DNA from: DATMER01 sp963741305
GTDB taxonomy: Bacteria > Acidobacteriota > Thermoanaerobaculia > Multivoradales > UBA5704
Reading direction: 5' to 3'
DNA: 64,000 nt
Assembly: GCA_963741305.1 (NCBI GenBank)
Contig: CAVUHL010000003.1
Location: 5,952,001 to 6,016,000, forward strand
Below are positions 42,495 to 51,953 of this stretch, piece after piece (position 1 is the first letter of the stretch; the number at the start of each line of letters is the position of its first letter). The notes beneath the pieces were generated by a model. It had not been told where the DNA came from, did not search any database, and saw only the letters and a list, made by a program, of their open reading frames with translations. The position numbers and the translations under genes are program-made.

Positions 42495-45301
42495 CGCGGC
42501 CCGCTGGCGGCGCAGACCCGGTTCCTCCCGCCGGTCTTGGCGCGGTAGAGGGCCCGGTCGGCCGCTTCGATCAGATCTTCGAGCCTCTGGCCGGGCGCCG
42601 GGACCAGCGAGGCCACTCCGATGCTCGCGGTAACCCGGATCGGAAGGCCCTCGACCCCCTTGCGGAGCTGCTCGGCCACGAGCAGTGCGCCGTCCAGGTC
42701 GGTCTCGGGAAGCAGGATGGCAAACTCCTCGCCGCCGTAGCGTGCCACCAGGTCCGAGTGCCGGCCCAGGCTGTCGGAGAGGAAGCGCGCCACCAATTGC
42801 AGGCAGCGGTCCCCCTCGCCGTGACCCCGCGTGTCGTTGAGCTGCTTGAAATGGTCGAGGTCGAGCAGGGCAAAGGCGAGCGGCGAGCAGCTCCGGCGCG
42901 AGCGTCCCCACTCGTCCTCCAGCACGAGCTGCAGCCGGCGGCGGTTGGCCACTCCTGTGAGCGCGTCCTTGAGCGACAGATCTTCCAGGCGCTCATTGGC
43001 GACCTCCAGCTCGTCGTTGGCGCGCTGCAGATCGTCCAGGGTGCGCTGCAGCTCGCGGGTCTTGTCGGCGACCCGTGCTTCGAGGTCGGCGGCGTGCCGG
43101 CGCAGGCTCCGGCTGCGGAACCGGGCATAGCCGCGCACTCCCGCCAGTGCCAGGAGGATTGCGAGGACGAGCGCCCAGGCGGTCCGGTACCAGGGCGGCA
43201 GGACGCGGAATGACCACGAAGTCTCCGGGCTCGTCTCGCCGCTGGGGCCGACGGTGCGCACGCGGAAGGTGTAGCTATCCGGCGGCAGACGGGTGAGCTC
43301 GGCGAACGGCTCGGCGGCCGGCGCTCCCCAGCCTGAATCCAGGGGATCGAGCCGCGTCTGGTAGCGCAGCCCCACCCGGAAGGAGAGCGGCGCGACCTCG
43401 ATCCGCAGCCGGCGGGCGTCGGACCCGAGCTCCGGCCCTTTGAAAGAGATCTCCTTGCCTGCCACGGTCACCCGCGCCAGGCGGGGAGCCGGCAGGGGCC
43501 TCCCGGCCGCGCGGAAGCTCCCCTCGTAGCGGAAGAGCCCGCCGTCGCCTCCCAGCCAGACCACGCCGTCCGGCTCGGCCATGATCGTCTCGATCCCGCG
43601 CGCAGGGACTTCGGCGAGCGTCGCCTGCCGTCCATTTTTTGCAATGGAAACCGGCCGGGTGTTTCGCCAGAGGTTCCCTTCTGCGTCCTCCGTCAGGGTT
43701 TGGAAGCGGCCGGTCAGGCCTGACAAAGCAGGGTCTTCCACCAGCCGTCCGTTCGCCTCGTCTAGGCGCAGCAGCCGGTCTTCCAGGCTGACGAGGATGC
43801 CTCCGCTCACGGCATGGGGACGGGCGCCGAAGCTGTCCGGCATGGGCCGCACCCTTGGAGGGCCCGAGGCAGGCCAGCCTTTCGGCAGCTCCACCCGGAC
43901 GAGGCCGTCAAGCTCCGTGCCGCACCAGAGCACGCCACCGGACTCGACGATCGCCCGCACCTCTCGCGGCGCGCCCTCGACCATCCCTTCGTAGCGCCAG
44001 CCCGAGGTTTCTTTCCGGATCGCTGCCAAACCCTCGCCCATCCCAACCCAGACGCGCTGGGGATCGGATCCCGACGGGACTAGCAGGTAGACCGTGCGCT
44101 GGCCGAGCTCAGCCAGCGGGTGGGAAGCTCCATCGCGGATCACGTAGATTCCGAATGCCGTCCCGGCAAGCAGGTCGTCTCCTTGGGAGAGCAGGTTCCA
44201 GGCCGAGGCCGGCACCCCGGGCACGGCCTGAATCCTGCCGCCTTCGGAGCGGAAAACGCCCGCCGAGGTGGCGGCCCAGATCTCCCCCCGATGCCGCGCC
44301 ACGTGGTAGACGCTTCCCTTGAGGCCCGACCGGACATCGAAGACCGATAGGGGCGACGCCACTTCCACTCGAGCGAGACCGTTGTTGAGGGCGAGCCAGA
44401 GCGAGCCTTCGAGGTCGATGGCCATACCGCTCACGAAGTCGTCGGCCAGGCCCGAGGCCGTGTCGATCACCCGGTCCACAGCCCCGTCGGGCCGGAGCAG
44501 CAGCGCTCCTCCCAGGATCGACCCGAGGACCCAGCGGCCGTCGTCCAGCCGCTCGCCTTCGAGCACCTTGTTTTCGGCCGCCCAGCGCGAGGCCTCGGGC
44601 GCAAATGGCTCGGCCTGGCCATCGCGAAAGAGGAACAGCCCCTCCCCGCGGACAGAGATCAGCAGCGTGTCCTGGTCGGCCGGCAGGATCAGGTCGATCC
44701 GCCGATCGCGGAACAGCTCCCCTCCCGGCACCGGCCGGCCGTCGAGCCGTGAAAGTCCATCCCTCGTCCAGACGTAGATCGTCTCCCGGGCAGGGAAGAT
44801 CGCGGTGTAGGGGCGGTCGTCCGGGTAGGTGGCCAGGGTGCGGACCGCCTTGCCATCCCAGAGCAGGAGCCGGCCGATGGTCAGGAAGAGGAAGCCTTCC
44901 GGCGTGGGCAGGATCCGCAAGACCTGCCCCAGCTTCCTCTGCCCGGGAGGCAGGAGACCGGCCAGGGAGACATAGCGGTCCGCCTTCATATAGCCGAGCT
45001 CGTCGTTTCCGCCGACCGCCACTCGCCCCGCCGCATCGGTGGCTACCGAAAAAGCCGTGCGCGCCGGACCGATCTCGACCATCCGCCACCAGGCGCCGTC
45101 ATGGATCAGGATGCCTCCTCCATTGGCGATGTAGAGGGTCCCGTCCGGAGCGCGGGCGATGCCGAAGTTCTGGATTTCCGCATCGGGCAACGAGGGGGAG
45201 TAATGCTGGATCTGGGGAAAGCCACGCTCCATGGCACGGGCTCCCATGCATGGAAGCAGGGCGAGGAACCCGGCGAGGAGGACCGCGGTACGGCCGGACA
45301 T
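42455..45301 (-). CDS. Two-component-regulator-propeller GGDEF diguanylate cyclase
   Basis: 948 residues. Signal peptide (TAVLLAGFLALLPCMGARA), then a large periplasmic beta-propeller sensor (Reg_prop-type repeats, about residues 40-620: GTLYIANGGG, GEIWAATSAGVFRSEGGRI), a Y_Y_Y domain (about 640-720: RYQTRLDPLDSGW, LPPDSYTFRVRTVG), one transmembrane segment (about 735-755), a coiled coil and a GGDEF domain with an intact active site (RYGGEEFAILLPE). It likely synthesises cyclic di-GMP in response to an extracellular ligand, probably a carbohydrate by family analogy. It is divergent from another cyclic-di-GMP gene across 105 bases. Confidence 0.9.
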   Translation of the reverse strand: MSGRTAVLLAGFLALLPCMGARAMERGFPQIQHYSPSLPDAEIQNFGIARAPDGTLYIANGGGILIHDGAWWRMVEIGPARTAFSVATDAAGRVAVGGNDELGYMKADRYVSLAGLLPPGQRKLGQVLRILPTPEGFLFLTIGRLLLWDGKAVRTLATYPDDRPYTAIFPARETIYVWTRDGLSRLDGRPVPGGELFRDRRIDLILPADQDTLLISVRGEGLFLFRDGQAEPFAPEASRWAAENKVLEGERLDDGRWVLGSILGGALLLRPDGAVDRVIDTASGLADDFVSGMAIDLEGSLWLALNNGLARVEVASPLSVFDVRSGLKGSVYHVARHRGEIWAATSAGVFRSEGGRIQAVPGVPASAWNLLSQGDDLLAGTAFGIYVIRDGASHPLAELGQRTVYLLVPSGSDPQRVWVGMGEGLAAIRKETSGWRYEGMVEGAPREVRAIVESGGVLWCGTELDGLVRVELPKGWPASGPPRVRPMPDSFGARPHAVSGGILVSLEDRLLRLDEANGRLVEDPALSGLTGRFQTLTEDAEGNLWRNTRPVSIAKNGRQATLAEVPARGIETIMAEPDGVVWLGGDGGLFRYEGSFRAAGRPLPAPRLARVTVAGKEISFKGPELGSDARRLRIEVAPLSFRVGLRYQTRLDPLDSGWGAPAAEPFAELTRLPPDSYTFRVRTVGPSGETSPETSWSFRVLPPWYRTAWALVLAILLALAGVRGYARFRSRSLRRHAADLEARVADKTRELQRTLDDLQRANDELEVANERLEDLSLKDALTGVANRRRLQLVLEDEWGRSRRSCSPLAFALLDLDHFKQLNDTRGHGEGDRCLQLVARFLSDSLGRHSDLVARYGGEEFAILLPETDLDGALLVAEQLRKGVEGLPIRVTASIGVASLVPAPGQRLEDLIEAADRALYRAKTGGRNRVCAASGPRQVGSSKVATTGA

Positions 45302-45406
45302 GGGCAACTCTCTTATTGTGCCCTGGACCGGCAAATCATTTCTACATGAACCGGATATACTTTGCGGAAGATCCCTGTCCGGGCTGATACGGAGGTTCCG
45401 AGCAAA

Positions 45407-47920
45407 ATGCGTGCGCTGCTTCTGAAGGATGCGTCCGTCTGCCAGGCTGTCCTGGAAGAGGCGCTGCGTGAGCGCGGGCACGAGCTCGCCGTCACGGAAG
45501 ATCCTTCAGAGGCTTTCGAACGCCTGCGGCCGGAAGCCCATCCCCTGCTCTTTCTCTGGCGGTCGGACCCGGCGGAGACCGTCGAGCTCTGCCGCCTGGC
45601 GCGCGGGCTGCCTCACACGACGCATGGGATCATCCTGGCCGTAACCCGTGACGAGAGCCCGGCCCACAAGCGGGCGTTGATGGAGGCCGGCATCGACGGC
45701 TGGCTGATCGAGCCGGTCGATCCGGAGCTTGTGCGTTTGCGGCTGCGCATGGCGGAGCGCCATCTCGCCGACATCGCCGAGCAGAGGAAATCCGAGCAGG
45801 CGCTGCGCGAGTCGGAGGAGCGCTACCGCAGCCTGTTCGACGGCGTGCCCATCGGCCTGTACCGGACCACGCCCGCCGGACGGCTGCTGGACGCCAACGA
45901 CGCCCTGGTCCGCGTCCTCGGCTTCCCCGACCGCGAAACCCTGCTGGGCACGAACGTCGGCGACGTCTATTACGACCCCGAGGACCGCCAGCGCTGGCAG
46001 CGGACGGTCGAGGAGGAGGAGGGCTCCCGCATCCGGTCCTTCGAGACGCAGGTGCGGCGCCAGGACGGGCGGGTCATCTGGGTGCGCTTCAGCATGCGGA
46101 CGATCCGGGAAGAGGACGGCCGGGTGGCGCGCTACGAGGGGGCGCTCGAGGACATCACGGACCGGCGGCTGGCCCAGGACGCGCTCCGGGCGAGCGAGGA
46201 GCGCTTCCGCGCGCTCGTCCAGAACGCATCGGACATGATCTCCATCCTCGACCCCGACGGCTCCGTGCTCTATGCCAGCCCCTCACACCAGCGCCTGCTC
46301 GGCCATTCGCCCGAGGATTTCGTCGGCGGCAACTTCCTCGACCTCGTCCACTACGAGGACCGCCCACTCGTGGCCAACGCCCTCGGATGCCTGGTGGACC
46401 TGCCGCACGAGAACCTGACCATCGAGTACCGCTGCCGGTATCGCAACGGAGGGAACGACACCTGGCTGACGATCGAGTCCACGGCTTCCAACCTCCTCGC
46501 CCATCCTTCGGTCCTGGGCCTCGTCCTCAACTCCCACGACATCACCGACCGCAAGCGCGCCGAGGAGCGGCTCCTCCATGATGCCCTGCACGACGAGCTG
46601 ACCGGCCTGCCCAACCGCGCCCTGTTCATGGACCGGCTCTGGCAGGCGGTGGAGCGCTCCCGGCGCGAGCCCGACCGGTTGATGGCCGTGCTCTTCCTGG
46701 ACGTGGACCAGTTCAAGATCGTCAACGACAGCCTCGGGCACCTTGTCGGCGACGAGCTCCTGAAACAGATCGCCCGTGCCCTGTCCTCGGCCCTCCGCCC
46801 GATGGACACCATCGCCCGGATCGGCGGCGACGAGTTCGCCATCCTGCTGGAGAGGGGGCATGAAGTCGAAGACGCGGCCACCGTCGCCGACCGCATCCAC
46901 GAGCGGCTGGCCGCGCCGATCAACCTGGGCGGGCACGAGGTCTTCATCACGGCGAGCATCGGCATCGCGATCTGTACGCCGGACTACGAGAAGCCCGAGG
47001 ACCTGCTGCGCGACGCGGACACGGCCATGTACCGGGCCAAGAGCTCGGGCCGGGCCTGCCACGTGGTCTTCCACCGCGGCATGCACCACTTCGTCATGGC
47101 GCGCCTGCAGCTCGAGAGCGACCTGCGGCGCGCCATCGAGCGCGGCCAGATCGAGGTGCACTACCAGCCGTTCGTGGACCTGGGGACCGGCACGGTCACC
47201 GGCGTCGAGGCGCTGATGCGATGGATCCATCCGCGCAGGGGCTTGATCCTCCCCGACGACTTCCTTACAGTGGCGGAGGAGACCGGCCTCATCCTGCCGC
47301 TCGGCCGCTACGTGCTCACCCAGGCCTGCCAGCGCGTGCGCCATCTGCAGACCAAGTACCCCGAGCACCGCCATCTCCGGGTGAGCGTGAACCTCTCGAA
47401 CAAGCAGTTCTTCCAGTCAGACCTGCACGAGCAGATCGCCGAGGCCCTGGCCATCTCCGGCCTGGAGCCCGAGTACCTGGGATTGGAGATCACCGAGGGG
47501 GTCATCATCCGCCACGCCGAATCCGCGACCAGCCGCTTTTCGCGGTTGAAAGCCCTCGGCGTGCAGCTCTACCTGGACGACTTCGGCAAGGGCTACTCCT
47601 CGCTCAACTACCTCCACCGCTACCCGATGGACATCCTGAAGATCGACCGCTCCTTCGTCTCGCGCATCGGGGAGGAGGGCGGCAACATCTCCATTGTGGC
47701 GGCGATCGTGAGCCTGGGCCACCAGCTCGGCATGAAGGTCGTGGCCGAGGGCATCCAGAGCCTGGAGCACGTGGCCAAGCTGCGCGGCATGGGTTGCGAG
47801 TACGGCCAGGGGTTCTTCTTCTCGCACCCTGTCGACGGCGACGAGGTCGAGGAGCTGATCACCCGCGCCGTCCACGAATGGCCGAGCCCGGTGCCTTTTT
47901 CGGGGCGGACTGTTTCGTAG
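45407..47920 (+). CDS. PAS-PAS-GGDEF-EAL cyclic-di-GMP protein with receiver-like start
   Basis: 837 residues. A receiver-like N-terminus (about 1-120) lacks a clear phosphorylatable Asp motif (LFLWRSDPAETV sits at the usual place). Two PAS domains (about 135-260 and 262-385) follow, then GGDEF (RIGGDEFAILLE) and EAL (GVEALMRWIHP; later LDDFGKGYSSL and VAEGI). Both catalytic motifs appear intact, so it could make and break cyclic di-GMP. ATG 45407 has CGGAGG about 11 bases upstream. It is divergent from the propeller-GGDEF gene, suggesting local cyclic-di-GMP control. Confidence 0.92.
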   Translation: MRALLLKDASVCQAVLEEALRERGHELAVTEDPSEAFERLRPEAHPLLFLWRSDPAETVELCRLARGLPHTTHGIILAVTRDESPAHKRALMEAGIDGWLIEPVDPELVRLRLRMAERHLADIAEQRKSEQALRESEERYRSLFDGVPIGLYRTTPAGRLLDANDALVRVLGFPDRETLLGTNVGDVYYDPEDRQRWQRTVEEEEGSRIRSFETQVRRQDGRVIWVRFSMRTIREEDGRVARYEGALEDITDRRLAQDALRASEERFRALVQNASDMISILDPDGSVLYASPSHQRLLGHSPEDFVGGNFLDLVHYEDRPLVANALGCLVDLPHENLTIEYRCRYRNGGNDTWLTIESTASNLLAHPSVLGLVLNSHDITDRKRAEERLLHDALHDELTGLPNRALFMDRLWQAVERSRREPDRLMAVLFLDVDQFKIVNDSLGHLVGDELLKQIARALSSALRPMDTIARIGGDEFAILLERGHEVEDAATVADRIHERLAAPINLGGHEVFITASIGIAICTPDYEKPEDLLRDADTAMYRAKSSGRACHVVFHRGMHHFVMARLQLESDLRRAIERGQIEVHYQPFVDLGTGTVTGVEALMRWIHPRRGLILPDDFLTVAEETGLILPLGRYVLTQACQRVRHLQTKYPEHRHLRVSVNLSNKQFFQSDLHEQIAEALAISGLEPEYLGLEITEGVIIRHAESATSRFSRLKALGVQLYLDDFGKGYSSLNYLHRYPMDILKIDRSFVSRIGEEGGNISIVAAIVSLGHQLGMKVVAEGIQSLEHVAKLRGMGCEYGQGFFFSHPVDGDEVEELITRAVHEWPSPVPFSGRTVS

Positions 47921-47939
47921 CAGGAATGCAGTACGATAG

Positions 47940-47963
47940 TACCGTTGTTCTGGAACAACGGTA
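47940..47963. promoter_or_regulatory. Perfect 11-bp inverted repeat at the start of the 47963 gene
   Basis: TACCGTTGTTC and its exact complement GAACAACGGTA flank two bases, and the right arm ends on the A of the ATG at 47963. No Shine-Dalgarno is present. A TACGAT -10-like hexamer at 47932 suggests a near-leaderless message whose promoter or 5' end is covered by the palindrome. The central GTTC-TG-GAAC resembles repressor half-sites of the LexA type in reversed order, but I cannot assign the regulator. Confidence 0.65.
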
Positions 47964-48568
47964 TGTCCGAAGCGCCCAAGATCTTCGTCCTCTCCCCCGC
48001 CAGCCTGACCGGCGAGCGTGGCCGCCAGCTCCTTTCGCCCGAGGCGCGCTTCGAGACGGCGCGGCGCTACCGCAGCGATGAGGGCGTTCCCATCGAGGAG
48101 GCCTTCACCTTCCTCAGCTCGCTCTATTTCCGGGGCAAGATCGCGTATGCCCGCCACTTCGCGAAGCCGCCGGAGGACGTCCCTTCATCCGGGGTGCTGG
48201 TCATCGCCCCGGGGTTCGGCCTGGTGTCCGAGGGATGGCCCCTCACGGCTGAGCGCACGGCGGCGATCCGCCGCACGCCGATCGACCTCAAGAACCCCGG
48301 CTACTGCGAGCCCATGCGGCAGCACAGCGAGATGCTGAAGGAAGCCCTGCCGGACGATACCCAGGTCGTGCTCCTGGGCAGCATCGCCACGGGCAAGTAC
48401 GTGGACCTGCTGCTGCCCGTCTTCGGCGAGCGGCTCGTCTTCCCGCGCTGCTTCGTGGGGATCGGCGACATGAGCCGCGGCTCCGTGCTGCTGCGTGCCG
48501 TGCGCGAGGACCAGGAGCTGGAGTACTCAAACCTCGACATCCCCCGCCACAAGAAGCGGGGAGCCTAG
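47963..48568 (+). CDS. Conserved protein of unknown function
   Basis: 201 residues with no signal or membrane segment. It starts KIFVLSPASLTGERGRQLL, continues with FTFLSSLYFRGKIAYARHFA, VLVIAPGFGLV, and has a core VVLLGSIATGKYVDLLLPVFGERL, suggesting an alpha/beta fold that might resemble nucleotide- or DNA-acting hydrolases. I do not recognise a named family. A perfect palindrome overlaps its start. Its TAG stop is part of the CTAG duplicated by the IS1380 insertion, so the reading frame is intact. Confidence 0.75.
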   Translation: MSEAPKIFVLSPASLTGERGRQLLSPEARFETARRYRSDEGVPIEEAFTFLSSLYFRGKIAYARHFAKPPEDVPSSGVLVIAPGFGLVSEGWPLTAERTAAIRRTPIDLKNPGYCEPMRQHSEMLKEALPDDTQVVLLGSIATGKYVDLLLPVFGERLVFPRCFVGIGDMSRGSVLLRAVREDQELEYSNLDIPRHKKRGA

Positions 48569-50304
48569 CCCGGATTTCTCACCGAGGACATGGAAAAGGG
48601 CTACCTCCGGTGGTATAAGTGTCGTGTCAGCAAGCACTTCTACCACAAAAGGAGGATAGCCCGTGACGACAGACTGTACCTCTGCTCAGCTTGAGTTTCA
48701 AGGGTTGACTCGGCGGACGGTGGTGGCGTCATTCGACGGCGGTACCCTGAGCTCGGACGGCGGGGTCTTGCTGTTGTCCGAGGTGGACCGACGCTTGGGG
48801 CTGTTGGAGGGGTTTGCGGCCTGTTTCGAGGATCATCGCAATCCAGCCCTGGTAGAGCACAGCGTCGTGGAGCTGGTGCGTCAGCGTGTGTTTGGGCTGG
48901 CTCTTGGCTATGAGGATCTGAATGACCACGATGAGCTGCGCAGCGATCCGCTGCTGGCTTCGGTGGCCGGCAAGGCCGATCCGACCGGTAGCGACCGTCG
49001 CCAAGAGCAGGACCGCGGCAAACCGCTGGCCGGCAAGAGTACGTTGAACCGATTGGAATGGGGGGCTGTGAAGCAGGATCGCTATCGCAAGATCATCCTC
49101 GATCCCGAGGCGGCGGACCGCTTCTTTGTCGATGTATTTCTGGCCTCCTACCGGAAGGCTCCGTCAGAGATCGTGCTGGACCTGGACGCTACCGACGATC
49201 CTCTGCATGGCGAGCAGGAAGGCCGTTTCTTCCATGGCTACTACGGTGGGTACTGTTACCTTCCGTTGTATATTTTTTGCGGCTCTCACCTGTTGTGCGC
49301 CCGTCTGCGGCAGGCCAACGTCGATGCATCTTGCGGTGCGGTCAGCGAGCTCGAGCGCATCGTGTCACGGGTTCGCGACAGGTGGCCTGAGGTGCGCATC
49401 ATCGTACGTGGAGATTCGGGGTTTGCGCGTGAAGAGCTGATGAGTTGGTGCGAGAGCCACGGCGTGGACTTTGTCTTCGGTCTGGCGCGCAATGCTCGGC
49501 TGCAGCGCGCTCTCGGGGGAGAGTTGGAGCAGGCTCGTGCGCAGTTCGAAGAATCCGGCAAGGCGGCGCGCGTGTTCAAGGATTTTGTCTACCGCACCAA
49601 GAAAAGTTGGTCTCAGCAGCGGCGTGTGATTGGCAAAGCCGAGCACTTGGCCAAGGGCGCCAACCCGCGCTTCCTTGTGACCTCACTGAGCAGCGAACAG
49701 TGGAGTGCTCAGGTGCTTTACGAGAAGCTGTATTGTGCCCGTGGCGAGATGGAGAATCGTATCAAAGAGCAGCAGTTGTGTCTGTTTGCCGACCGCACCT
49801 CAACTCATCACTTGACCAGCAATCAGGCGCGTCTATGGTTTTCCTCGGTGGCCTACGTTCTGCTCAATGAACTGCGCCGTCTGGGCCTGGCAGGCACCGA
49901 TCTGGCTCAGGCGCGCTGTGACACGATTCGCATCAAGCTGCTCAAGATTGGCGCTCAGATCAAAGTGACGGTGCGGCGCGTCTGGGTACATTTGTCCAGT
50001 TCCCACCCCAATGCGGCCCTGTTTGCGCGGATCGTCAATCAGTTGCGGGCAAGCCATCCCGCGCTGGCCTGATCTGTCGTCAGAAATCCGCTCTTGTCCA
50101 AACCTCTCCAGGCTGAGGTGTCTCTGGTCGGTCGTAGGAGCGTGCATCGGGCGAGCAACTGCCCGCGACTTACGCTCTTCTTGCGTTTGCTTGGGCGGCC
50201 ACGAGGGTGCGCAGTGGCGCACTATCCGTGGCAGTGCGCCACCCGAGCCGGTCGTGGACGCGCAAACTACCGCGGTGAGACCCGTGGTGAGAAATCCGGG
50301 CTAG
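48565..50304 (+). mobile_element. IS1380-family insertion sequence with CTAG target duplication
   Basis: The element proper runs 48569-50300 (1732 bp). Terminal inverted repeats are CCCGGATTTCTCACC (48569-48583) and its exact complement (50286-50300). Both ends are flanked by CTAG (48565-48568 and 50301-50304), the 4-bp target duplication expected for this family. One transposase gene fills most of it; about 94 bases precede and 228 follow the gene without coding capacity. It appears complete and potentially active. Joining the flanks and removing one CTAG restores two convergent genes whose stop codons overlapped at CTAG. Confidence 0.95.
48663..50072 (+). CDS. IS1380-family DDE transposase
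   Basis: 469 residues. N-terminal FDGGTLSSDGGVLLLSEVDRR is typical of IS1380. The DDE acidic residues are expected in LDLDATDDPLHGEQEG, RGDSGFAREELM and the Glu of ARGEMENRIKEQQ. Length is normal for the family and there are no frameshifts. It starts with GTG behind AAAGGAGGATAGCCC. Codon use is a little less GC-rich than the host genes. Confidence 0.96.
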   Translation: MTTDCTSAQLEFQGLTRRTVVASFDGGTLSSDGGVLLLSEVDRRLGLLEGFAACFEDHRNPALVEHSVVELVRQRVFGLALGYEDLNDHDELRSDPLLASVAGKADPTGSDRRQEQDRGKPLAGKSTLNRLEWGAVKQDRYRKIILDPEAADRFFVDVFLASYRKAPSEIVLDLDATDDPLHGEQEGRFFHGYYGGYCYLPLYIFCGSHLLCARLRQANVDASCGAVSELERIVSRVRDRWPEVRIIVRGDSGFAREELMSWCESHGVDFVFGLARNARLQRALGGELEQARAQFEESGKAARVFKDFVYRTKKSWSQQRRVIGKAEHLAKGANPRFLVTSLSSEQWSAQVLYEKLYCARGEMENRIKEQQLCLFADRTSTHHLTSNQARLWFSSVAYVLLNELRRLGLAGTDLAQARCDTIRIKLLKIGAQIKVTVRRVWVHLSSSHPNAALFARIVNQLRASHPALA

Positions 50305-51029
50305 TCCTTCAGGGCCCCTGTTTCCAGGAACTGCTCCCAGAGGTTCGTCCAGGCTTTCCAGTCGTGCCCTCCCGGGGTGGTGAAGACCTTCTCGGCTGGA
50401 AGGGCCTTCGCCAGGAGCCCGTTGATGGGCGCGAAGTCGTCCCGCGTCCCCCAACCCAGATAGACGGGCGTCGCCGGCCCGGTCTTGAACCAGGCCCACA
50501 TCTGCCGCTGGAAGTCCAAAGGGTCCAGCGGCTGGGGCGGCGTCCAGCCACCGAGGCCCCCGGCGGCCTCGATCTCCTTCCGGACTTCCTCCTCGCCCAG
50601 GAACGGGGCGAACAGCGCGATCCCGCGGATGTCCTGCGGGTGCTCGTTCGCGTAGAGGATCGAGCCCGTGCCGCCGAGGGAGACCCCCGCCAGCCAGATC
50701 CGGTCGACCCCCTGGGCCTGGGCCGGGGCGATGATGTCCTCGCGCAGCCGGTCGAGGATGGTGCGCCGGTAGTAGTAGCCCATGTGGGCATCGGCGGCCA
50801 CGATGCGGGCTTCGACCCCCGCCTTCCGCGCGAGCTCGCCCCAGCCGAAGCGCTCGAAGTCCTCGGGGCTGTCGCGCCTCCCTGGCAGGAGCACCACCAA
50901 CGAGCGCGAGCCCGGAGCTCCCGGCTCGATCTCGATCGTGCGCAGAGGCACGGGAGCGGGCCGCAGCCGGGCACAACCGAAGGAGAGGAGAGTGAGGAGG
51001 AGGAGGATGGGAAACCGGTTAGCTGGCAT
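50301..51029 (-). CDS. Alpha/beta-hydrolase lipoprotein (esterase-like)
   Basis: 242 residues. Lipoprotein-type signal (FPILLLLTLLSFGCARL). An alpha/beta-hydrolase core follows with nucleophile Ser in LAGVSLGGTGS, Asp in WGTRDDFAP and His in TTPGGHDWKAW. The catalytic triad seems complete, suggesting a carboxylesterase or phospholipase at the cell envelope. Its stop TAG is read from the CTAG duplicated by the IS1380 insertion. Confidence 0.85.
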   Translation of the reverse strand: MPANRFPILLLLTLLSFGCARLRPAPVPLRTIEIEPGAPGSRSLVVLLPGRRDSPEDFERFGWGELARKAGVEARIVAADAHMGYYYRRTILDRLREDIIAPAQAQGVDRIWLAGVSLGGTGSILYANEHPQDIRGIALFAPFLGEEEVRKEIEAAGGLGGWTPPQPLDPLDFQRQMWAWFKTGPATPVYLGWGTRDDFAPINGLLAKALPAEKVFTTPGGHDWKAWTNLWEQFLETGALKD

Positions 51030-51124
51030 GCGCCATGCAGTCTATCAGGACAAGTAGAGCCCGTTCAGGGGCCCAACTCGACGAGAAGCTTCAGTTACCG
51101 AATATTGCAAAAGGAGACACCATC

Positions 51125-51412
51125 ATGGTTCGTTCTCAGAAGAAGAGCTGGATTTCTTTCGTCCTCCTGTTGGCCCTGCTGACGGTGTTCGCCACCGGTT
51201 GCCGGGTCCGCCAGACCGAAGAGGGCGCGCTGCCGGATGTCGACGTTTCCGCCGAGGGCGGCAAGGTCCCCGAGTATGAGGTCGACGCCGCCGATGTGGA
51301 CGTGACGACCGAGAAGAAGGAGATCACCGTCCCCGATGTCGACGTGACCATGCCGGGCGAAGGCAAGGCCGACGACAAGGGCGAGGAAGAGAACAAGCCG
51401 CCCCAGCCGTAA
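51125..51412 (+). CDS. Small acidic lipoprotein with DVDV repeats
   Basis: 95 residues. Signal and lipobox-like ALLTVFATGCRV, then a highly acidic low-complexity mature part with recurring PDVDV / DVDVT motifs. The ATG at 51125 is preceded by AAAGGAGACACCATC. It is followed by a strong terminator. Function unknown; a small surface lipoprotein is likely. Confidence 0.75.
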   Translation: MVRSQKKSWISFVLLLALLTVFATGCRVRQTEEGALPDVDVSAEGGKVPEYEVDAADVDVTTEKKEITVPDVDVTMPGEGKADDKGEEENKPPQP

Positions 51413-51432
51413 CCCTGCATTTGAAGCGAGCT

Positions 51433-51467
51433 GAGGCGAGTCTTCGGGCTCGCCTCTTTGCTTTTTC
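51433..51467 (+). terminator. Rho-independent terminator
   Basis: The stem GAGGCGAG / CTCGCCTC with an eight-base loop is followed by TTTGCTTTTTC. It ends the small lipoprotein transcript and lies next to the convergent DUF6526 stop. Confidence 0.85.
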
Positions 51468-51910
51468 TAAGCCCTCAGATGGTCCGCCCGCCAGGTCCGG
51501 ACCGCCCGCTTGATCTCATCCCCCTTGGTCAGCTTGCCGTCCAGGATCTGCCGCGTCAGCTCGGGCAGCTCCTCGTCGCTCGCGAAACGCAGGGCGACGA
51601 TCTGTCCGCGCCGCAGCTCGCCGATCCGGGGGCGGAGGTCCGGCGGCAGGACTGCCTCCAGCCGGGCGTGCATTTCGTTGCGGATCACCCGGTCCTGGAC
51701 GGCCAGCGGGAAGATCCGGGCATAGTAGGCGAGGAGGACGAGCCCTCCGGCCACCAACACCCCCAGTATCCTGTCGAACACCGGCACCTCCCCATACGGC
51801 TGGAAGAGCCGGTACAGGGACCACAAGAGGTTTACCGCCAGGATGCCGAAGGTCACGAAGTGGAAGCCGGGGACCAGCCGGCTATGGTTTGCATAGCTCT
51901 GTTCTGTCAT
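51467..51910 (-). CDS. DUF6526 family membrane protein
   Basis: 147 residues. Two transmembrane helices (about residues 18-40 and 50-70) after NHSRLVPGFHFVTFG, then a cytoplasmic helical tail (RNEMHARLEAVLPPDLRPRI, LRRGQIVALRFASDEELPEL). This matches the DUF6526 family of unknown function. ATG 51910 is preferred over the longer frame. It is divergent from the DUF885 gene across 43 bases. Confidence 0.78.
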   Translation of the reverse strand: MTEQSYANHSRLVPGFHFVTFGILAVNLLWSLYRLFQPYGEVPVFDRILGVLVAGGLVLLAYYARIFPLAVQDRVIRNEMHARLEAVLPPDLRPRIGELRRGQIVALRFASDEELPELTRQILDGKLTKGDEIKRAVRTWRADHLRA

Positions 51911-51953
51911 ACGGCAAATCCTACCCGATTCGTTTCCGATAGACTCCCGCCCC

